The notes: generated by a model from the letters alone, not told the origin. DNA of 64,000 bases from Gnetum montanum (GCA_015680685.1 MNCI01004147.1:168478-232477); one strand, 5' to 3'; shown: positions 35,883-48,385, counted from the stretch's first letter. Program-made: numbers and translations.

Positions 35883-36799
35883 TGATGAATCATTAGTTGG
35901 CTAGGTTATCTAATAAAAAGTCCAATTTTTGGTTGGCTTCAATAACAAGGCTCTAATAATAAGGCCCCGATATCAGGTACCCAACATTAGAGCCAGGACG
36001 TGATGTCGGACATCCAATGTCAGGGGTATACGCCAACCTATAAATATAGTGCTTTGGCACATGGTTTGGGCATTAGTTTTTAATAGTTTTGCAATAGTTT
36101 TCATAGTCTTTTAAATAGAGTAGCTAGATTCTTATAGTTTTATTTCGTAATTTTAGAGAATAGCTAGTGAGTGCCCATAAAGTGAATTTGAATCAGTTGT
36201 ATGAAGTCCTATTCGACTAGCAATGTACCTGGACATATTCCATGAGTGACAATAAGATCGAGATTGATTCTTATCCATTGCAGCACTTTGACTTAGATTG
36301 GATTTACTTTCCATGCAATTTGCTTTTCATGTACTTAGTTAATATTTACATTTTCATCCATGTTAATTAATTAATCACATAAGTATGATCGCTTTGAGCA
36401 TGCATATGACTCTTGGTAATTCCAACAATGCTTAATGTTTGGTAACCCATCAGCATTATATGTGTTTAGGATTTGCATGGGAAGTGGGATTGGATGCTTA
36501 TGTTAGGGTAGTTAATTATTAATTAGTAATTAGATTAGTCAAATTGATTATAAATTGAGTTTCAACCTATTGTTAATCGTAGAACAATAAAATATAAAAT
36601 AATAAAAATCATATGCCTCACGCTAGACTAAACCATATGTGATAAAGCTAATACTAGTCCAAGTGGGAAGACAACGAACTGTGATCAAGGCATTGCAATC
36701 TAGATACCACAATTAGTCCCATCCACAGAATTCAACCAAATTGTGTGTAAACGCTTGTGATTCGTATGGTTGGGCATAGGGGTAACTCACTGCTCATAA
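35883..36799 (+). mobile_element. E4 5' LTR (about 917 bp)
   Basis: TGATGAATCATTAGTTGGC at the start; ends GGGTAACTCACTGCTCATAA, where relatives have CCACTCATCA. TATA box CCTATAAATATAG at 36040-36052. U3 (35940-36035) holds GATATCAGGTACCC and GATGTCGGACATCC motifs. Pairs with 42460-43395. Confidence 0.85.
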
Positions 36800-36800
36800 T

Positions 36801-36817
36801 CAGCACTGTTGCTAGGG
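36801..36817 (+). other. E4 primer-binding site (tRNA-Asp type, decayed)
   Basis: CAGCACTGTTGCTAGGG aligns with TGGCGCCGTTGCCGGGG at 11 of 17 positions; all changes are C-to-T, T-to-C or G-to-A, as expected from decay of methylated CpG. Confidence 0.6.
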
Positions 36818-36931
36818 ATGGTGCTAGTTATCTAGATTAGTCAAATTATACATGATCGTTATAAAGGTATTAACGATCTATCTCTTAGAAAAAATTAATA
36901 TTTTAAATCACACACATTATCAGACAAAACC

Positions 36932-39900
36932 ATGTTTTCTTCACATAGAACCAATAATGCATTATATGATAAAAGCACTCATAGGAGAAATGATAAGATC
37001 TACACTGAAGAAAATTGGAGTGAACAACCTTGAGTAGGGGTTTCATGTGGTCATGTAGACCCTTAATACACTCAAAGACTACATTCAACTAGTGCAGACA
37101 ATCATAGAGGAGATGGAGTAAGTCCTAGATCAAGAAGGGCTTCAAGGCCTAAGACCTTCTCTAAACATAGACAAGATAAATCAAGGGACCATGGAAAGAA
37201 CTATAGAAGCCATGACAATTCTTCCAGCTCCTCATCTTCCTCTTCCTCTTCAAGATCTAGTTCTAATGAAGATGAACATGGTATAGAGATAGAGCTCCAC
37301 TATGAGGTTGATGGGACACGATATCCCATGGGCCACGATATTGAGTACGTGATATCGCATCCCCCACGATATTGCATCCCCCATGATATCACGTACGTGA
37401 TATTGCATCGTCCCCCGCGATATCGCGTACGTGATATCGTGGTCCACCACCAAATCTATAAATAAGAGGTGGCTCTCCCTTGTATCTCATCTAGATCTAG
37501 ATCCTTAGAAAAACTCTGGCAGTTTTACCTCTCCAGAGATAGAATATTTTCCATGTGCCCACAGTAGGAGCTCCAAAGTGAACGGATCTTTATTCGAGCA
37601 AATATTGTACCTGAACACATGTTTGTGTACGGAAATAAAGACAAACTTCTTGGATAAACCTTGCAGTGTGTGGAATAGGCTAAATAGGGCTTTTATTTAT
37701 TGTTATTTACTGTTTATCATTTACATGCTTTATTAGGAATTAAATCTCTCTCAACCCTTCTCTCCTAGTTAAGTGCCTCAGTACAACTACTTCGAGCATG
37801 TGCGTTACGTGTGGTAATCCTAGCAACGACTAGCGTTTGGTAACCACGGTGGCATTGGTTTAGGGTGTGAACGGTAAGTGGGAACGGATGCTGACACTAG
37901 GTTAATTTAGACTTAGTTAGTTATTTAAAGTTAGTAATTAGTCTCTTCAACCCTTTACCTTATCAGCATAGGAGATAAAACAAAAAAACTATAAAAATCA
38001 TATACCTCAGACTTACTTAACCATACACCATGACAAATACAAGTAAGTCTGGAAAGACAAAAAATAATTAACCTTAAGTGTTCCATGAGGCGTGTAGGCA
38101 CTTAGTCTGCAGAGTTCAACCGGATTGCATGTGTTACACTCGTATTCGTATGGTTGAGTGTAGGGGTACCTCGCCACTCATCAGAGGTCAAGATAAAGAT
38201 AGAAATTGAACCCATGGGAAAAATCAAAGACATCACAATGAGAATAGACAAGATCTTCATAATTAAATAAATAGAAATAGAAATTTTCATCACAACATGA
38301 CTGATGACGATGAACCCTTGTTGGCCACTAAGAGCCTAATGTAGATCACAGAGGTAGTTAAGATACCTCACAGGTAGTGCAAGGAAAGTCACCTACCTAG
38401 GCTTGATATTAATAATATCTCTAAGTTTGTGGAAGGCTATGATTCTAATCCACAACATCATCTACAAGCCTTCCATGATGCTTGTGCCTTATACAACATT
38501 GAAAGTGGGTGGAAAAAGCTTAAACTCTTTCCTAGGACACTAATCGATGAAGCTAAAAGTTGGTATAGATCATTGGAACCAAGTTCCATCCACTAGTGGT
38601 TCACGATGCTAGAACTTTTCAACAAGAAAATACAAAACCTATGCAACAGTTTCTAACCTAAGAAAAGAAATCCAAGAGTGGAAGCAAGAAAATCATGAAC
38701 CCTTGGAAGTGGCCTTGGATAGCTACTATTCGCTACTACATAGATGTCTAGGCCATGGTTTCTCTGTGGAAAGGCAACTTTTCCACATCATAGATGGGCT
38801 TCATAATGAAACAAGGGAGACCCTTGGGATGTATGCTCCAGGTCAATTATACAAGCTATGAACCCATTAGATCAAAGAGTTAATCAAGCATGTGGCAAAA
38901 GAAGAAGGAGAGCTATGTAAACGAGAGAATGTAGAGGAAAATAACTAGGACCCAACTCTACAAAAGAAAAGTATCCATATCTATGATAAGGAAAAAGAGG
39001 TAGCTCTTGATTTTACAACAAACCTTGGCAATACAAAATTCTCTCATTAAGCTTGAAGCAAAGTTGGATAAGATATCGAAATTGATGGATGAGAAAGTTA
39101 AAACTTGTGTAGAAATTATAGAGAAGAGAGTAGCACAAAACCAATTAAGTGATCACAACAAAAGGAGGAAACGGGACCAAGAGACAAGTAGGAACACTTA
39201 TCAGTAAGAAGGAAAAATGGCTGTAGAAGAAGAGGCTACAGACTCAACCACTAAAGAGGATGTTGGATGTGACATTTTCCTATATGACCATCCAAAGGGA
39301 CATTTTCCAGTTTTGTTGCATCTACATGAGTATTGGGTAGGGGCATTAAACCCCAAATTTATATAGAAGCACATGCCTAGGAGATTTCCTTTTCCATGTA
39401 GTAATTATAAATAGCCCCACAACCAATTGTACTATCCTAGGGGGACTTATTACCAGCCTCAACACTATCATCAACCATAATGGCAACACCTACAATCATG
39501 GGGGAGGCCACCACCAAACTAGCCCTATCTTTTCTACCAACTAAATCCACACAAATATTATGTTCAACACCATGTTTCACCAACTAGTTCTACTTCCTCT
39601 ACCTCAAATCACTACTACCACTCTCCTGAATATCATCATCCTGCAACATCTTATACAAGATCATCACCTCACACCTCTCACCCTTTGTCATATCATCAAT
39701 ATTCTCATACTCATCTCCACCATATGTCACCTCTAGTAACACAGGAAGGTTTGACACCACAATATCAACAAATGAATGCCACTTGTGCTACGAATGTGCA
39801 TATACATGATGATTCCAGTGGGCCTCAACCGCAACATAGGAAATGTCCCTTCTAGAGAAAAGGCCATAAGCCAAAGCAAACCACACATGGAGACACCACA

Positions 39901-40260
39901 TCCTTCAAGCTAGCACAATGCCAATTTGGTGTAATGCCTTCCTTTTCACAACCAACATCCTTTGACCCTACACAAAATCCAACATCCACCACCACTCCAA
40001 CACAAGACATAAACGATGAACCTATCACTATGGAAAGACAACAAAATCCATGCATCACTGCTAATAGTAAAGGGTGAAATTGTGGGCCAGAAATTCAAAA
40101 TATTAACACAACCCACAACAAAGCTAAGGAACAAATGTATGAACAAAGACCAATCTATGTAGTATCCACTAAACCAAAAGACACCTAGTGGCTTGAAAAT
40201 GAGATTTTAAGGTTGTTTCAAAGATGCATGGAGACAATGGATCTTCTTATTAGTTTTTGA
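36932..40260 (+). pseudogene. E4 gag, degenerate and split by a solo LTR
   Basis: Starts MFSSHRTNNALYD, about 115 bases after the primer site. The Ser-rich stretch (37215-37270) is followed by the solo LTR (37304-38188). Gag resumes with the capsid-like part: NHEPLEVALDSYYSLLHRCL (38690-38750), HIIDGLHNETRETLGMYAPG (38790-38850), KHVAKEEGELCKRENVEE. The tail has CDIFLYDHPKGHFPVLLHLH (39270-39330), long His/Tyr/Pro/Ser-rich sequence (39400-39800), QPQHRKCPF (39830-39855) and KPKDT (40175). The tail parallels E5's Gag (QHRRCPFFRHDRKKG). Gag would assemble particles; pol is absent. Confidence 0.8.
37304..38188 (+). mobile_element. Solo LTR (37309-38183) with GAGGT duplication
   Basis: TGATGGGACACGATATC at 37309 to CCTCGCCACTCATCA at 38183, flanked on both sides by GAGGT (37304-37308 and 38184-38188). 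No internal sequence follows, so it arose by LTR-LTR recombination of a complete element. U3 carries a dense GATATC array (37320-37440) before the TATA box TCTATAAATAAG (37455-37466). Well preserved TACGTGATATC-type palindromes suggest it is among the youngest insertions here. It disrupts E4 gag. Confidence 0.92.
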
Positions 40261-42459
40261 CTTAAGAAAATGGACTAAATAAAGGACTTATATGCATATA
40301 TCTTATAGAACTAATAAGTATTTTTCACTTATTTTTTTGTTTTACAATTTTTTATCATTTTTCTATTTCTTCCAAATTTTTTGATTCTTCATATGTTTTC
40401 CATTTCTTGATATTTTTCTTTTCTTTATATTTTTCTCTTTTCTTGAGTCATTCTATTTTTTCTTTATGAATGTATTTTTATGTTTTTGTTAATAATATTG
40501 CCAAGTCATGATGTAGAAGTCAACACTATGTGTTGGGTTTTTGTGCTATGCTATCAAGGTGATTGGATAATTAATTGTGTAAAGTAGTGAGACCACCTCA
40601 TCCATCCCTCTAGTTCTCTATATAAAAGGTATTTTTCATGGAAACAATTTGGTTCTTCTTTTATGAAACTAAAATTCATCAATGAGCATTGTACCTTGAA
40701 GAAAGAGGAAATGACCAAGTAGGAATGATAAAGGGTGTGACCTCAAGGGGACTTGTTGAATTCTATTCTTAACTTCCTTCATGTGGTTTATGACTCCTCT
40801 TGGAATGTATCTTCACTCCCCCATTGACCAATAAAAACAAAGCTCTATCTTTGCATGGTATGGTTCCCATCCAAAAAACAAAACAAAAAACACAAAAAAA
40901 GAGAGAAAAGACAAAAAAAAACAAAAACAGTAATGGGAATTCAAAGCACACCCCTTAGACACAATAATAGGCTACAAGAACTGGTTATGAGGTTAGAAAG
41001 ACATGTTACCCATGCTTGAAGGTGCCACTCTAACTAAGGCCCTTCCTTTCTTCTTCTCTTTTCTTCTCTTTTTGGAGTGTTGATTATTCTTTGAGGTGAT
41101 TGTGGACTCATGGTGGTTGGTAGGATGGAACACAACAATGCAAGGTCACTATCCATGGTATGGACTTGGTCTAAACTTGGATGGATAGGTATGTTGATCA
41201 TTTTAATCACACTTGTCAAAAAAACCTGTTGTGAACATGGTCAAGTACCTTACATCCTAATCTTTGCAATCCCTTCTCATCCCATTGTTCACCTCACTGC
41301 TACATTCAATTATGAGACTTTTGGTTTTGTGTAGTATAGTGCAACATCCTAACCATGACAATTGTGTGTTGTTTGGAACAAAGGCATGATCTACATTTAA
41401 CTTCTTAGGTACCCATGAACATTTACAGAAGTGATTATGCAAGGGCATTATAGCAAGAGCCTGCTTTGGGGAGGACCCACTTGCATAAATTTTGTTGATC
41501 ATGACTTTGAACTAACCTTCACATCTTCTAAAACATCAATGATGGTTTCTCTAAATTTATGCATGATTTTGGGACTAATTTTCATCTATTTCATTAATTT
41601 TTCCTACTTTTCTATTTCCATATCCATTAATATTTCTTGGCCATCTTTTCAATTAGACCTTTGGTTTCAATTATACAAAAACCTATGTGCTTCTAGAGTT
41701 ACTCTTATTAGTCATGGGGGCTAGGGATGCCTACTTTAAAATTTTTGAAATTTTTCCAACATCCTATTTTTGAACATCATGGTAACTAATAGTATTTCAT
41801 CAAAATAATGTGAACAGCTTGATGATTTTAGTTACCTCATAGCCTTGGGTATAGTATGTTGTAATCACCTTGTGCCTAAACAAAAACTAAGGGATCTAAA
41901 AAGGGTTAATTATTAAGGAAAGCTTACCAAAACTAATGTTGATCCTTTGGTGATTACAAGTGATGCTAAAAGAAATGCCTAAGGAAGAAGGTCTTTTGCC
42001 AAGTATGACAACGAAGCCAAGAGAAGAACAATAGAGGATATGCCCATGGAAAAATTGTAGCACATACAAGATAGCAGCTCAAACTTTGCATGTTTGCTAG
42101 ATCCATGAGGTGATGAGAAGAAATTTCAGTCCACCTTTCAAGAATGTTCTGCATAACTAGAGAAGCATCGACATAACAATCAATGTTAAAAGTCTACCAC
42201 TATTAACAACAACAAGAAGAATCATCTTCAACGGATTCTTGAAGACCTCTGCAAATTTTGTAATCTTCAATGTCTATATAATCTTTTTACCACTTTTTCA
42301 TTTTGTATACATCCACTCAAATAAAATTTTATAATGTAACACTTAGAGTCAATCAGTAGTTAGTGTTCATCAATAATTCCATACCTTCCCAATTTTGTAG
42401 AGAAAACTCAATCCTATCCTGTTAACTCGAGGATGAGTTTTTATATAATTGTGGAGGTA
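40261..42459 (+). mobile_element. E4 3' internal region, non-coding
   Basis: Opens with a T-rich tract (40310-40500), then A-rich C/A-rich sequence (40860-40930), the block GAAAGACATGTTACCCATGC (40996-41015), the hairpin block 41433-41490 and a purine-rich TTAGTCATGGGGGCTAGGG (41708-41726). The last 12 bases are the polypurine tract. The open frame at 41431-41724 is not supported as a gene: its similarity to E0 and E5 is confined to the hairpin. Confidence 0.6.
41433..41490. other. Conserved hairpin block, E4 copy
   Basis: GATTATGCAAGGG...CCCACTTGCATAAAT on the plus strand (E4 is plus-oriented), the reverse complement of the E0/E3/E5 copies, so its orientation relative to the element is the same in all five. 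Confidence 0.55.
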
Positions 42460-43395
42460 TGATGAATCATCAGTTGGCTAGGTTATCTGATAAAAAGTCA
42501 AATTTTTGGTTGGCTCTGATATCCTAGCTCCAATAAAAAGGCTTCGATAACAAGGCCCCGATATCAGGTACCCAATGTAGGGTATCTGACGTCAAAGCTA
42601 GGACACGATGTCAGACATCCGATGTCAAGGGATATATGCTAGCCTATAAATATAACACTTGGGCACATGTTTTGGAAATTAGTTTTGCAATAGTTTTCAT
42701 AGTCTTGTCAATAGAGTAGTTGAATTCTTGCAGTTTTATTTCATGATCTTAGAAAATAGTCAATGAGTGCCCACAGAGTATATTTGAGTCAATTGTATGA
42801 AGTCCTATTCAACTGGCAATGTACCTGGACATATTCCATGAATGACAATAAGATCGAGATTGATTTTTATTCATTGCAGCACTTTAACTTAGATTAGATT
42901 TACTTTCCATGCAATTTACTTTTCATTTACTTAGTTAATATTTACATTTTCATGCATGTTAATTAATTAAGCACATAAGTACGATCGCTTCGAGCATGCG
43001 TATAACTCTTGGTAATCCCAACAATGCTTAACATTTGGTAATCTAACAACGTTATATGTGTTCATGATGTGCACAAGAAGTGGCATTGGATACTTATGTT
43101 AGGGTAGTTAATTATTAATTAGCAATTAGATTAGTTGAATTGATTATAAATTGATTTTTAACCTATTGTTAATCATAGAACAATAAAATATAAAATAATA
43201 AAAATCATATGCCTCACTTTGGACTAATCCATATGTGACAAAGCTACCACTAGTCCAAGTGGGAAGACAACAAACTACGATTAAGGCATAGCGATCTAGA
43301 TGCCACAACTAGTCCCATGCATGGAATTCGACCAGATCACGTATGAACGCTTGAGATTCGTATGGTTGGGCATAGGGGTACCTCGCCACTTATCA
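42460..43395 (+). mobile_element. E4 3' LTR (936 bp)
   Basis: TGATGAATCATCAGTTGGC to CCTCGCCACTTATCA. Repeats the 5' LTR with scattered changes; TATA box CCTATAAATATAAC near 42643-42656; the U3 has GATATCAGGTACCC and GATGTCAGACATCCGATGTC (42565-42630). Confidence 0.85.
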
Positions 43396-43400
43396 ACTTG

Positions 43401-43495
43401 GAATGAAAAGTTGTTGATTATGTGCCCAAGTATCAATATTTATAGGGCTGCATGCATCCCGAGACATCACAAAGCAACAAAAATTAACTTTATCA
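43401..43495 (-). mobile_element. E3 5' LTR, outer (U3) part
   Basis: Matches 26203-26360 apart from loss of the 26276-26335 repeats; ends ACTTTATCA at 43495. It contains TATA-like ATTTATAGGGC (43438-43448). Confidence 0.8.
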
Positions 43496-44392
43496 CTACT
43501 CAAAAATGTTCCACCACAAGGGTAGTCCACTAAACAATGTCAAATTAGCCAAGCAAGATTGGGCTCCCATTATATTAGAATTGAAATATGTATATGGATC
43601 CAAATTTTAAGAGGAGAGAGCTTTTCATTTATACAATCAAGAGCAATTAAAGATATAACACCCTTATTCTTAGCCTTAGGTTAGAGAGCATTACATTGGG
43701 TATAGAACCCATAACAAATGAATTGGTTATGGTAAGAGAAACAAAAAGCATAACCAACTATCATAGTGATAAGAAAGCAAAAAGAAATATGATGAAAAAA
43801 TGACCAGGGAAAGAATGATTGATAATAGTGAAAGAATAAAATACAAAAACATCATCATAATATATATAAAAATAAAAGCTAATGCTAAAATAAATTAAAT
43901 AATGACATAAAATTTGGGAATTAGAGCATAATCTAAGGATATTCAACAGTACTAATACATGTTCAAGAATACAAAAAAAATATCTATGTTTCAAACATAA
44001 TGCATGAAAGAGAATAACTAATGTGCAAAAGAGAAAAATAAACTAATGTTGGAAAATAAGCATGCATATAATCTAAGTATCAACAAGGAATATCATGAGA
44101 TCTCCTTGCTTTAATTAGCCCTAGTAACCTAAAAATAAAAAAGGGGGCTACTATACACTGAGTGAGAAACCCTAACATCTCCTCTAATTGAATCGAAGGC
44201 AAGTGTCATGGTGGCTAGGTGAAGGCATGCTAATCTACAACATGTCCCATTACGGATAATAATCAAAAACATTATAAATCACACATCACACATAAACATA
44301 GCATCAATGAAAAGCTAAATAAAGTGATTTATCCACTTCAACACATCAACTTACAAACAAGAAGGCTAGCAAGCACCATACTTAGTTTCAAA
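43496..44392 (+). pseudogene. LINE copy B C-terminus and 3' tail
   Basis: 43505-43750 matches copy A 2295-2580 (GGGTAGTCCACT, ATTAGAATTGAAA, CCAAATTTTAAGAGGAGAG), the C-terminal zinc-knuckle-like part of LINE ORF2; 43930-44392 matches copy A's tail at 19544-20045. Stops throughout. Confidence 0.65.
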
Positions 44393-46289
44393 TGTATGAT
44401 TTGTTGTCATGATTAAAAATTCCAAATCAAAGCCAAACTATCATGTCATTGATTTATTTATTAGTCTCAAACTAAACTACTGATGCTAGAGATGCTAACC
44501 AGGAGTCACCTCTAATGTTTTTGAGGCATTGAACAATGGACCAATGAGCCATAAATCATCCTCTTATGTAGGATAGGACCCACAACAAAATCCACACTAA
44601 TGCATCCCAATGCTAGTTAAATACCAAACATTTATAGAAAGCCTATCTTCAACTAGTGACATAACTTGGTGCTAGCTCCTCATAATCAACAACCATAGAA
44701 GCATCCAAAATAGTACAAATCAAATGTTCATGATAGAGGGCCACAATCAATAGCCAACAAGTTCAAATGTTCAAAAACTCCAACAAGAATCAATAATCAA
44801 CTTGAATCTAACAACCCACAAATTAGACCTATCAAGTAGTTTTTAACAAAGTTTATAGTCATTGAAGCATGTCAAAATGATCTCTAATAGCAAGATAGAC
44901 TTGGAAATGGCAAAATTGAGAGACTGCAACCTTACCATGAATTGTAGTAGTTGATCATAATTTATGATTTACTAAGAAAGACCACTAGCAAACCTATGAC
45001 AAAAATGATTGACCATGACTTGACCATAACCTAACTATGATCCATGATTAACTAGACATTACTTGAAATAACTCATAATGGCAAAAACAATCAAACAAGC
45101 TTGACCACAACCCATGGTAGATAACCATGACTTGACCAAAATTCATGGAATTGCAAGTTTGCTGAAAATAGAAACTAGAATCGCAAAAAAAGGTAAAATG
45201 GTTGACCATGACCTCACCATGACACATGGTGGGAGAGCAAGACTTGTGGCCAACTCTTGTAGTCTCATCACCTATGATTGAATCATGGTTTCGACAAAAA
45301 ACTTGAGAAAGTTAGAAAATAACATGAAATGAGATCCAAATTATCAGCAACCAATAAGGGACATCCAAGACATCATAGAAATAACTCAAGGAACATAAAC
45401 AAATCTTCAAACTAGAAGAAAAATGGCATTTGAAACAATGGTTTGACAAAGTGTCTAAATCCTAGGTAAAATCATCGAAAGCCCATGAAATAGTAACGAC
45501 TTAGAATTCAACAAAATAGTTAAAACTAAATTAGTTCTATACCAAGATGATCATAATGAAATGAAGATGCAAATCTAATGTACAATACCCATCCCAAGAT
45601 AGTTGATATGATAAATACTCACAAAGCCCTCTTCTCTTGAAATTGGAAAAAAATAATAAAATTATAGCAAAAAGAACCTAATGAATTAAACATGAAAATT
45701 AGGTGATTCTATCATCCAAGGTAAGATCCAAACCCAATCATAATTACATGTGTATTTAAAAGAAACTTAGCAAAATCTAATCACCATTGATAAAGCGTAA
45801 CCCTGTAAATCAAAGCAAATAGGAGAAAATGTCAAGATAACTCACTTGGAGGACAGGAACACAATTCTTAAGCAACAAACAAGCATAGCCTAATGCTCTC
45901 ACATAACCACACATGTGAACCAACAAAGCTCGGTACACTACCACAAGTCTTTAATTCAACAACATTTCTGTGTCTAAGAAAATGGATGCCAATTGATAGA
46001 TGTTAATGGAGTATGAAGTTTTTAAGCACATAGAAATACTTTTCTAATTCCTAAAAATAAATATAATATTAAAGAAATATATCACAAGGCCTTCCATAAA
46101 TTACATAACTCCTAAAAAAGCCACAAGCCATACTAAAAGCACTTGAACTAAAACAACATATACCATAAATAAACAAATTTAATAAAAATATAACATGCTT
46201 ACATAAAACCTATCCATGCATATCTAATACTAGATGGTAAAGTCAAAATCAACCAACAATTTAATTTACCTCATTTGACATAGGTTCAA
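44393..46289. other. No gene recognised
   Basis: A-rich sequence with scattered TTGACCATGAC/ACCATGACTTGACC phrases (44990-45260) that look like a loose imperfect repeat of about 20-60 bases. If the chromovirus at 46290 continued, its integrase should lie in this stretch on the minus strand, but I could not recognise it. Confidence 0.4.
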
Positions 46290-47950
46290 CTATGGTTGAT
46301 TCATCCAGTATTGCAATCCTTTGTGATCAATCCAAATCATCAACAGCTTACCAAACAAATAGTGGTGCCAAATACCACTACTCCTAGCTTAAGATCATGA
46401 GTAAGAGAACATGTCTCATGAGGCTTTAGCTACCTTGAAGTATAGGCTACCACCTTGCCTTTTTTCATGAGGACACATCCATAACCATCACCTAATGCAT
46501 CAATGTAGATATTGTATGGTTTCCCTGGTGTGGACGAAATGAGAACATGACTTGAAACCAATCTAATTTAAAGGCTGTTAAAAGTAGTGTGACATTTTGG
46601 GTTCCATAGGAACCTAACATCCTTTTTCAATAGCTTCTTGAGAGGTAAAGTAATATGTGAAAATTTTTCTACAAACCATCTATAGTAACCTTTCAAACCA
46701 AGAAAACTGCAAGCTTCTTCAACACCCTTACGGACAGGCCAATCTTGAATAGTTAATATCTTAGCAGGATCCATTGCTAAACTAGCATCCAAAATGACAT
46801 GTCCTAAGACCTAAATATCTTAATACCAAACTGAACACTTCAAAGGTTGAGTGAATAACTAATTCTTCCTAAGAATTTATAACAATGTTCTCAAATGCTA
46901 CTCATGAAGATCCTCCACAACAAGTACATCAAGATGTCATCAATAAGCACAATGATAAAATAGTCTAGGTACAATCTTATCACACTATTCATGAGATGCA
47001 TGAAAATCATAGGAGCATTAGTACATTTAAAGACTAAACCATAAATTCATAATGTCCATACTATGTCTTGAAGATATCCTCCTCTTTGATGTAAACTTGG
47101 TGATACCTTGACTTCAAATCTATCTTTGAGAACACCTAATTTTCTCATAAATAATCAAACAAATCATTTATGTGAGACAAAGGATACTTTTTCTTCACGA
47201 TTACCTAATTAAGTTGTCAATAATCAATACATAACCTCATGTTACCATCCTTTTTGATGAAGAGAACAGGAGCATCCCAAGGAGACAAGCTTGGACAAAT
47301 CAAACTCTTATCTAGTAACTCCTAAAGTTGAATCTTCAGTTTAGCCAATTTGATAAGCAACATCCTATGTGGAACCTTAGAGATAGGTTCAACACTAGAT
47401 TTGATAGTAATATCAAACTCAAAATCATGCCTTTAAGGCAAACTATGTACTTCTAAGTGGAATCTGATTAATCACCTATGAAGAAGAATGTTCACTAATG
47501 GAAATTACAAAACACCAATGGCCCTTCCACAACAAGTAGTGAAAAAACCTCAAAGAAACAAGATCCAACTTAACCTTGTGTAGCCTAGTATGCATGGTCA
47601 CTTGAATACCATTATTTATCACAAAGAAAAGTGTTTTGTGACAACAATCCAAGCTACCATAATAATAAGACAACCAATTTGTATCCAAGATGACATCATA
47701 TTCTCTTAGACTCATGATATGGAGATCACTAAGCTAAGAGGCATCCTAAATCACCAAAGGCACATATCTATATACTTGGCTATAGCAAATGCACTGCCAC
47801 CAATGGTGCTAACAACAAGCCTTTAAATAAGAAACTAACTCTCCAAACTCAAATGTCTAACTACCCATAGATTAATGAAAGAATGAATAACAGTAGGATT
47901 AAAGAAAACCAAAACTGCAAAATCTGAAATCATACCTTCAATCTTCATCA
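46290..47950 (-). pseudogene. Tekay/Del-like chromovirus fragment: protease, RT, RNase H
   Basis: Minus strand, in order: protease (IHSFINLWVVRHLSLES near 47860-47910, active site decayed, then LREYDVILDTNWLSYYYGSL with DCCHKTLFF near 47630-47715); RT ([20 protein letters not shown] and DY, 47200-47285; FSKIDLKSRYHQVYIKEED near 47080-47135; YGHYEF near 47040); connection DPAKILTIQDWP and SFLGLKGYYRWFVEKFSHI (46650-46775); RNase H TPGKPYNIYIDALGDGYGCV with KKGKVVAYTSR and LKPHE (46400-46540). This differs in type from E0-E5. Gag, integrase and LTRs are not visible. Stops are common. Confidence 0.8.
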
Positions 47951-48385
47951 TTATATTGGGTTAAACATCAACCAACTAGTAAATCAAAGCATACATACAT
48001 CTTAGATGCATACAAAGGAACATCACTTGAAGCATTAATATTCATCTTGCTAAGTGTCTCCCTAAAAATTTCATGAATTAGAGAAAGCCTAACCTCTTTG
48101 AATGGTTACCCCTAAGCTAGAACTCACATCTTCAAACTTGAAAAAATAAGTACCTTAAATGATGATCCACATGTCCTAGATGTATATCCTCATTTAATTT
48201 CCATTGGACACCCTATCCTACGTTAATTTAACTTGCTCTCATACAATTTGTTATTAATTACCACAAAATCCAACATGCTTCTGTTATCATGTAGTTCATG
48301 ATAAATATTTTAAATCTTCGATTCAAGCTTAGAAATGCTAGTAATTATGAAGGTATCATATAGATATATATATATATATATGAAG
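47951..48385. other. Unassigned sequence with AT microsatellite (LINE target site)
   Basis: No gene recognised; it may be the decayed gag end of the chromovirus. An AT repeat at 48364-48381 followed by TGAAGT is echoed by the AT repeat and GTGAAGT at 63071-63094, the probable target duplication of the L1-type LINE. Confidence 0.5.

Larger units (their letters stand above)
35883..43395 (+). mobile_element. E4: gag-only Ty3/Gypsy element inserted in the E3 LTR
   Basis: Plus strand: 5' LTR 35883-36799, primer site, gag 36932-40260 (itself split by a solo LTR), non-coding 3' region, polypurine tract TTGTGGAGGTA (42449-42459), 3' LTR 42460-43395. Flanks ACTTA (35878-35882) and ACTTG (43396-43400) fit one 5-bp duplication with a single change; E3's other LTR has ACTTG at the empty site (26198-26202). 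No protease, RT, integrase or ORF2 is visible. Without the solo LTR it is about 6.6 kb. Confidence 0.85.
25477..43495 (-). mobile_element. E3: gag-protease plus ORF2 Ty3/Gypsy element without RT/integrase, split by E4
   Basis: Minus-strand order: 5' LTR (43401-43495 joined to 35170-35882, separated by E4), primer site, gag, protease, T-rich tract, hairpin block, promoter-like module, ORF2, 3' LTR. Its own internal length is about 8.8 kb, enough for pol, but between protease (31960) and ORF2 (29331) only non-coding sequence is seen. E3 sits inside LINE copy B: both flanks carry CTACT (left at 25469-25473, three bases from the LTR; right at 43496-43500), and LINE sequence resumes collinearly. 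Confidence 0.8.

Noticed and set aside
41431-41724. 97-residue frame in E4 as an env remnant
   Set aside because: No signal peptide or consistent transmembrane pattern; conservation ends with the hairpin.
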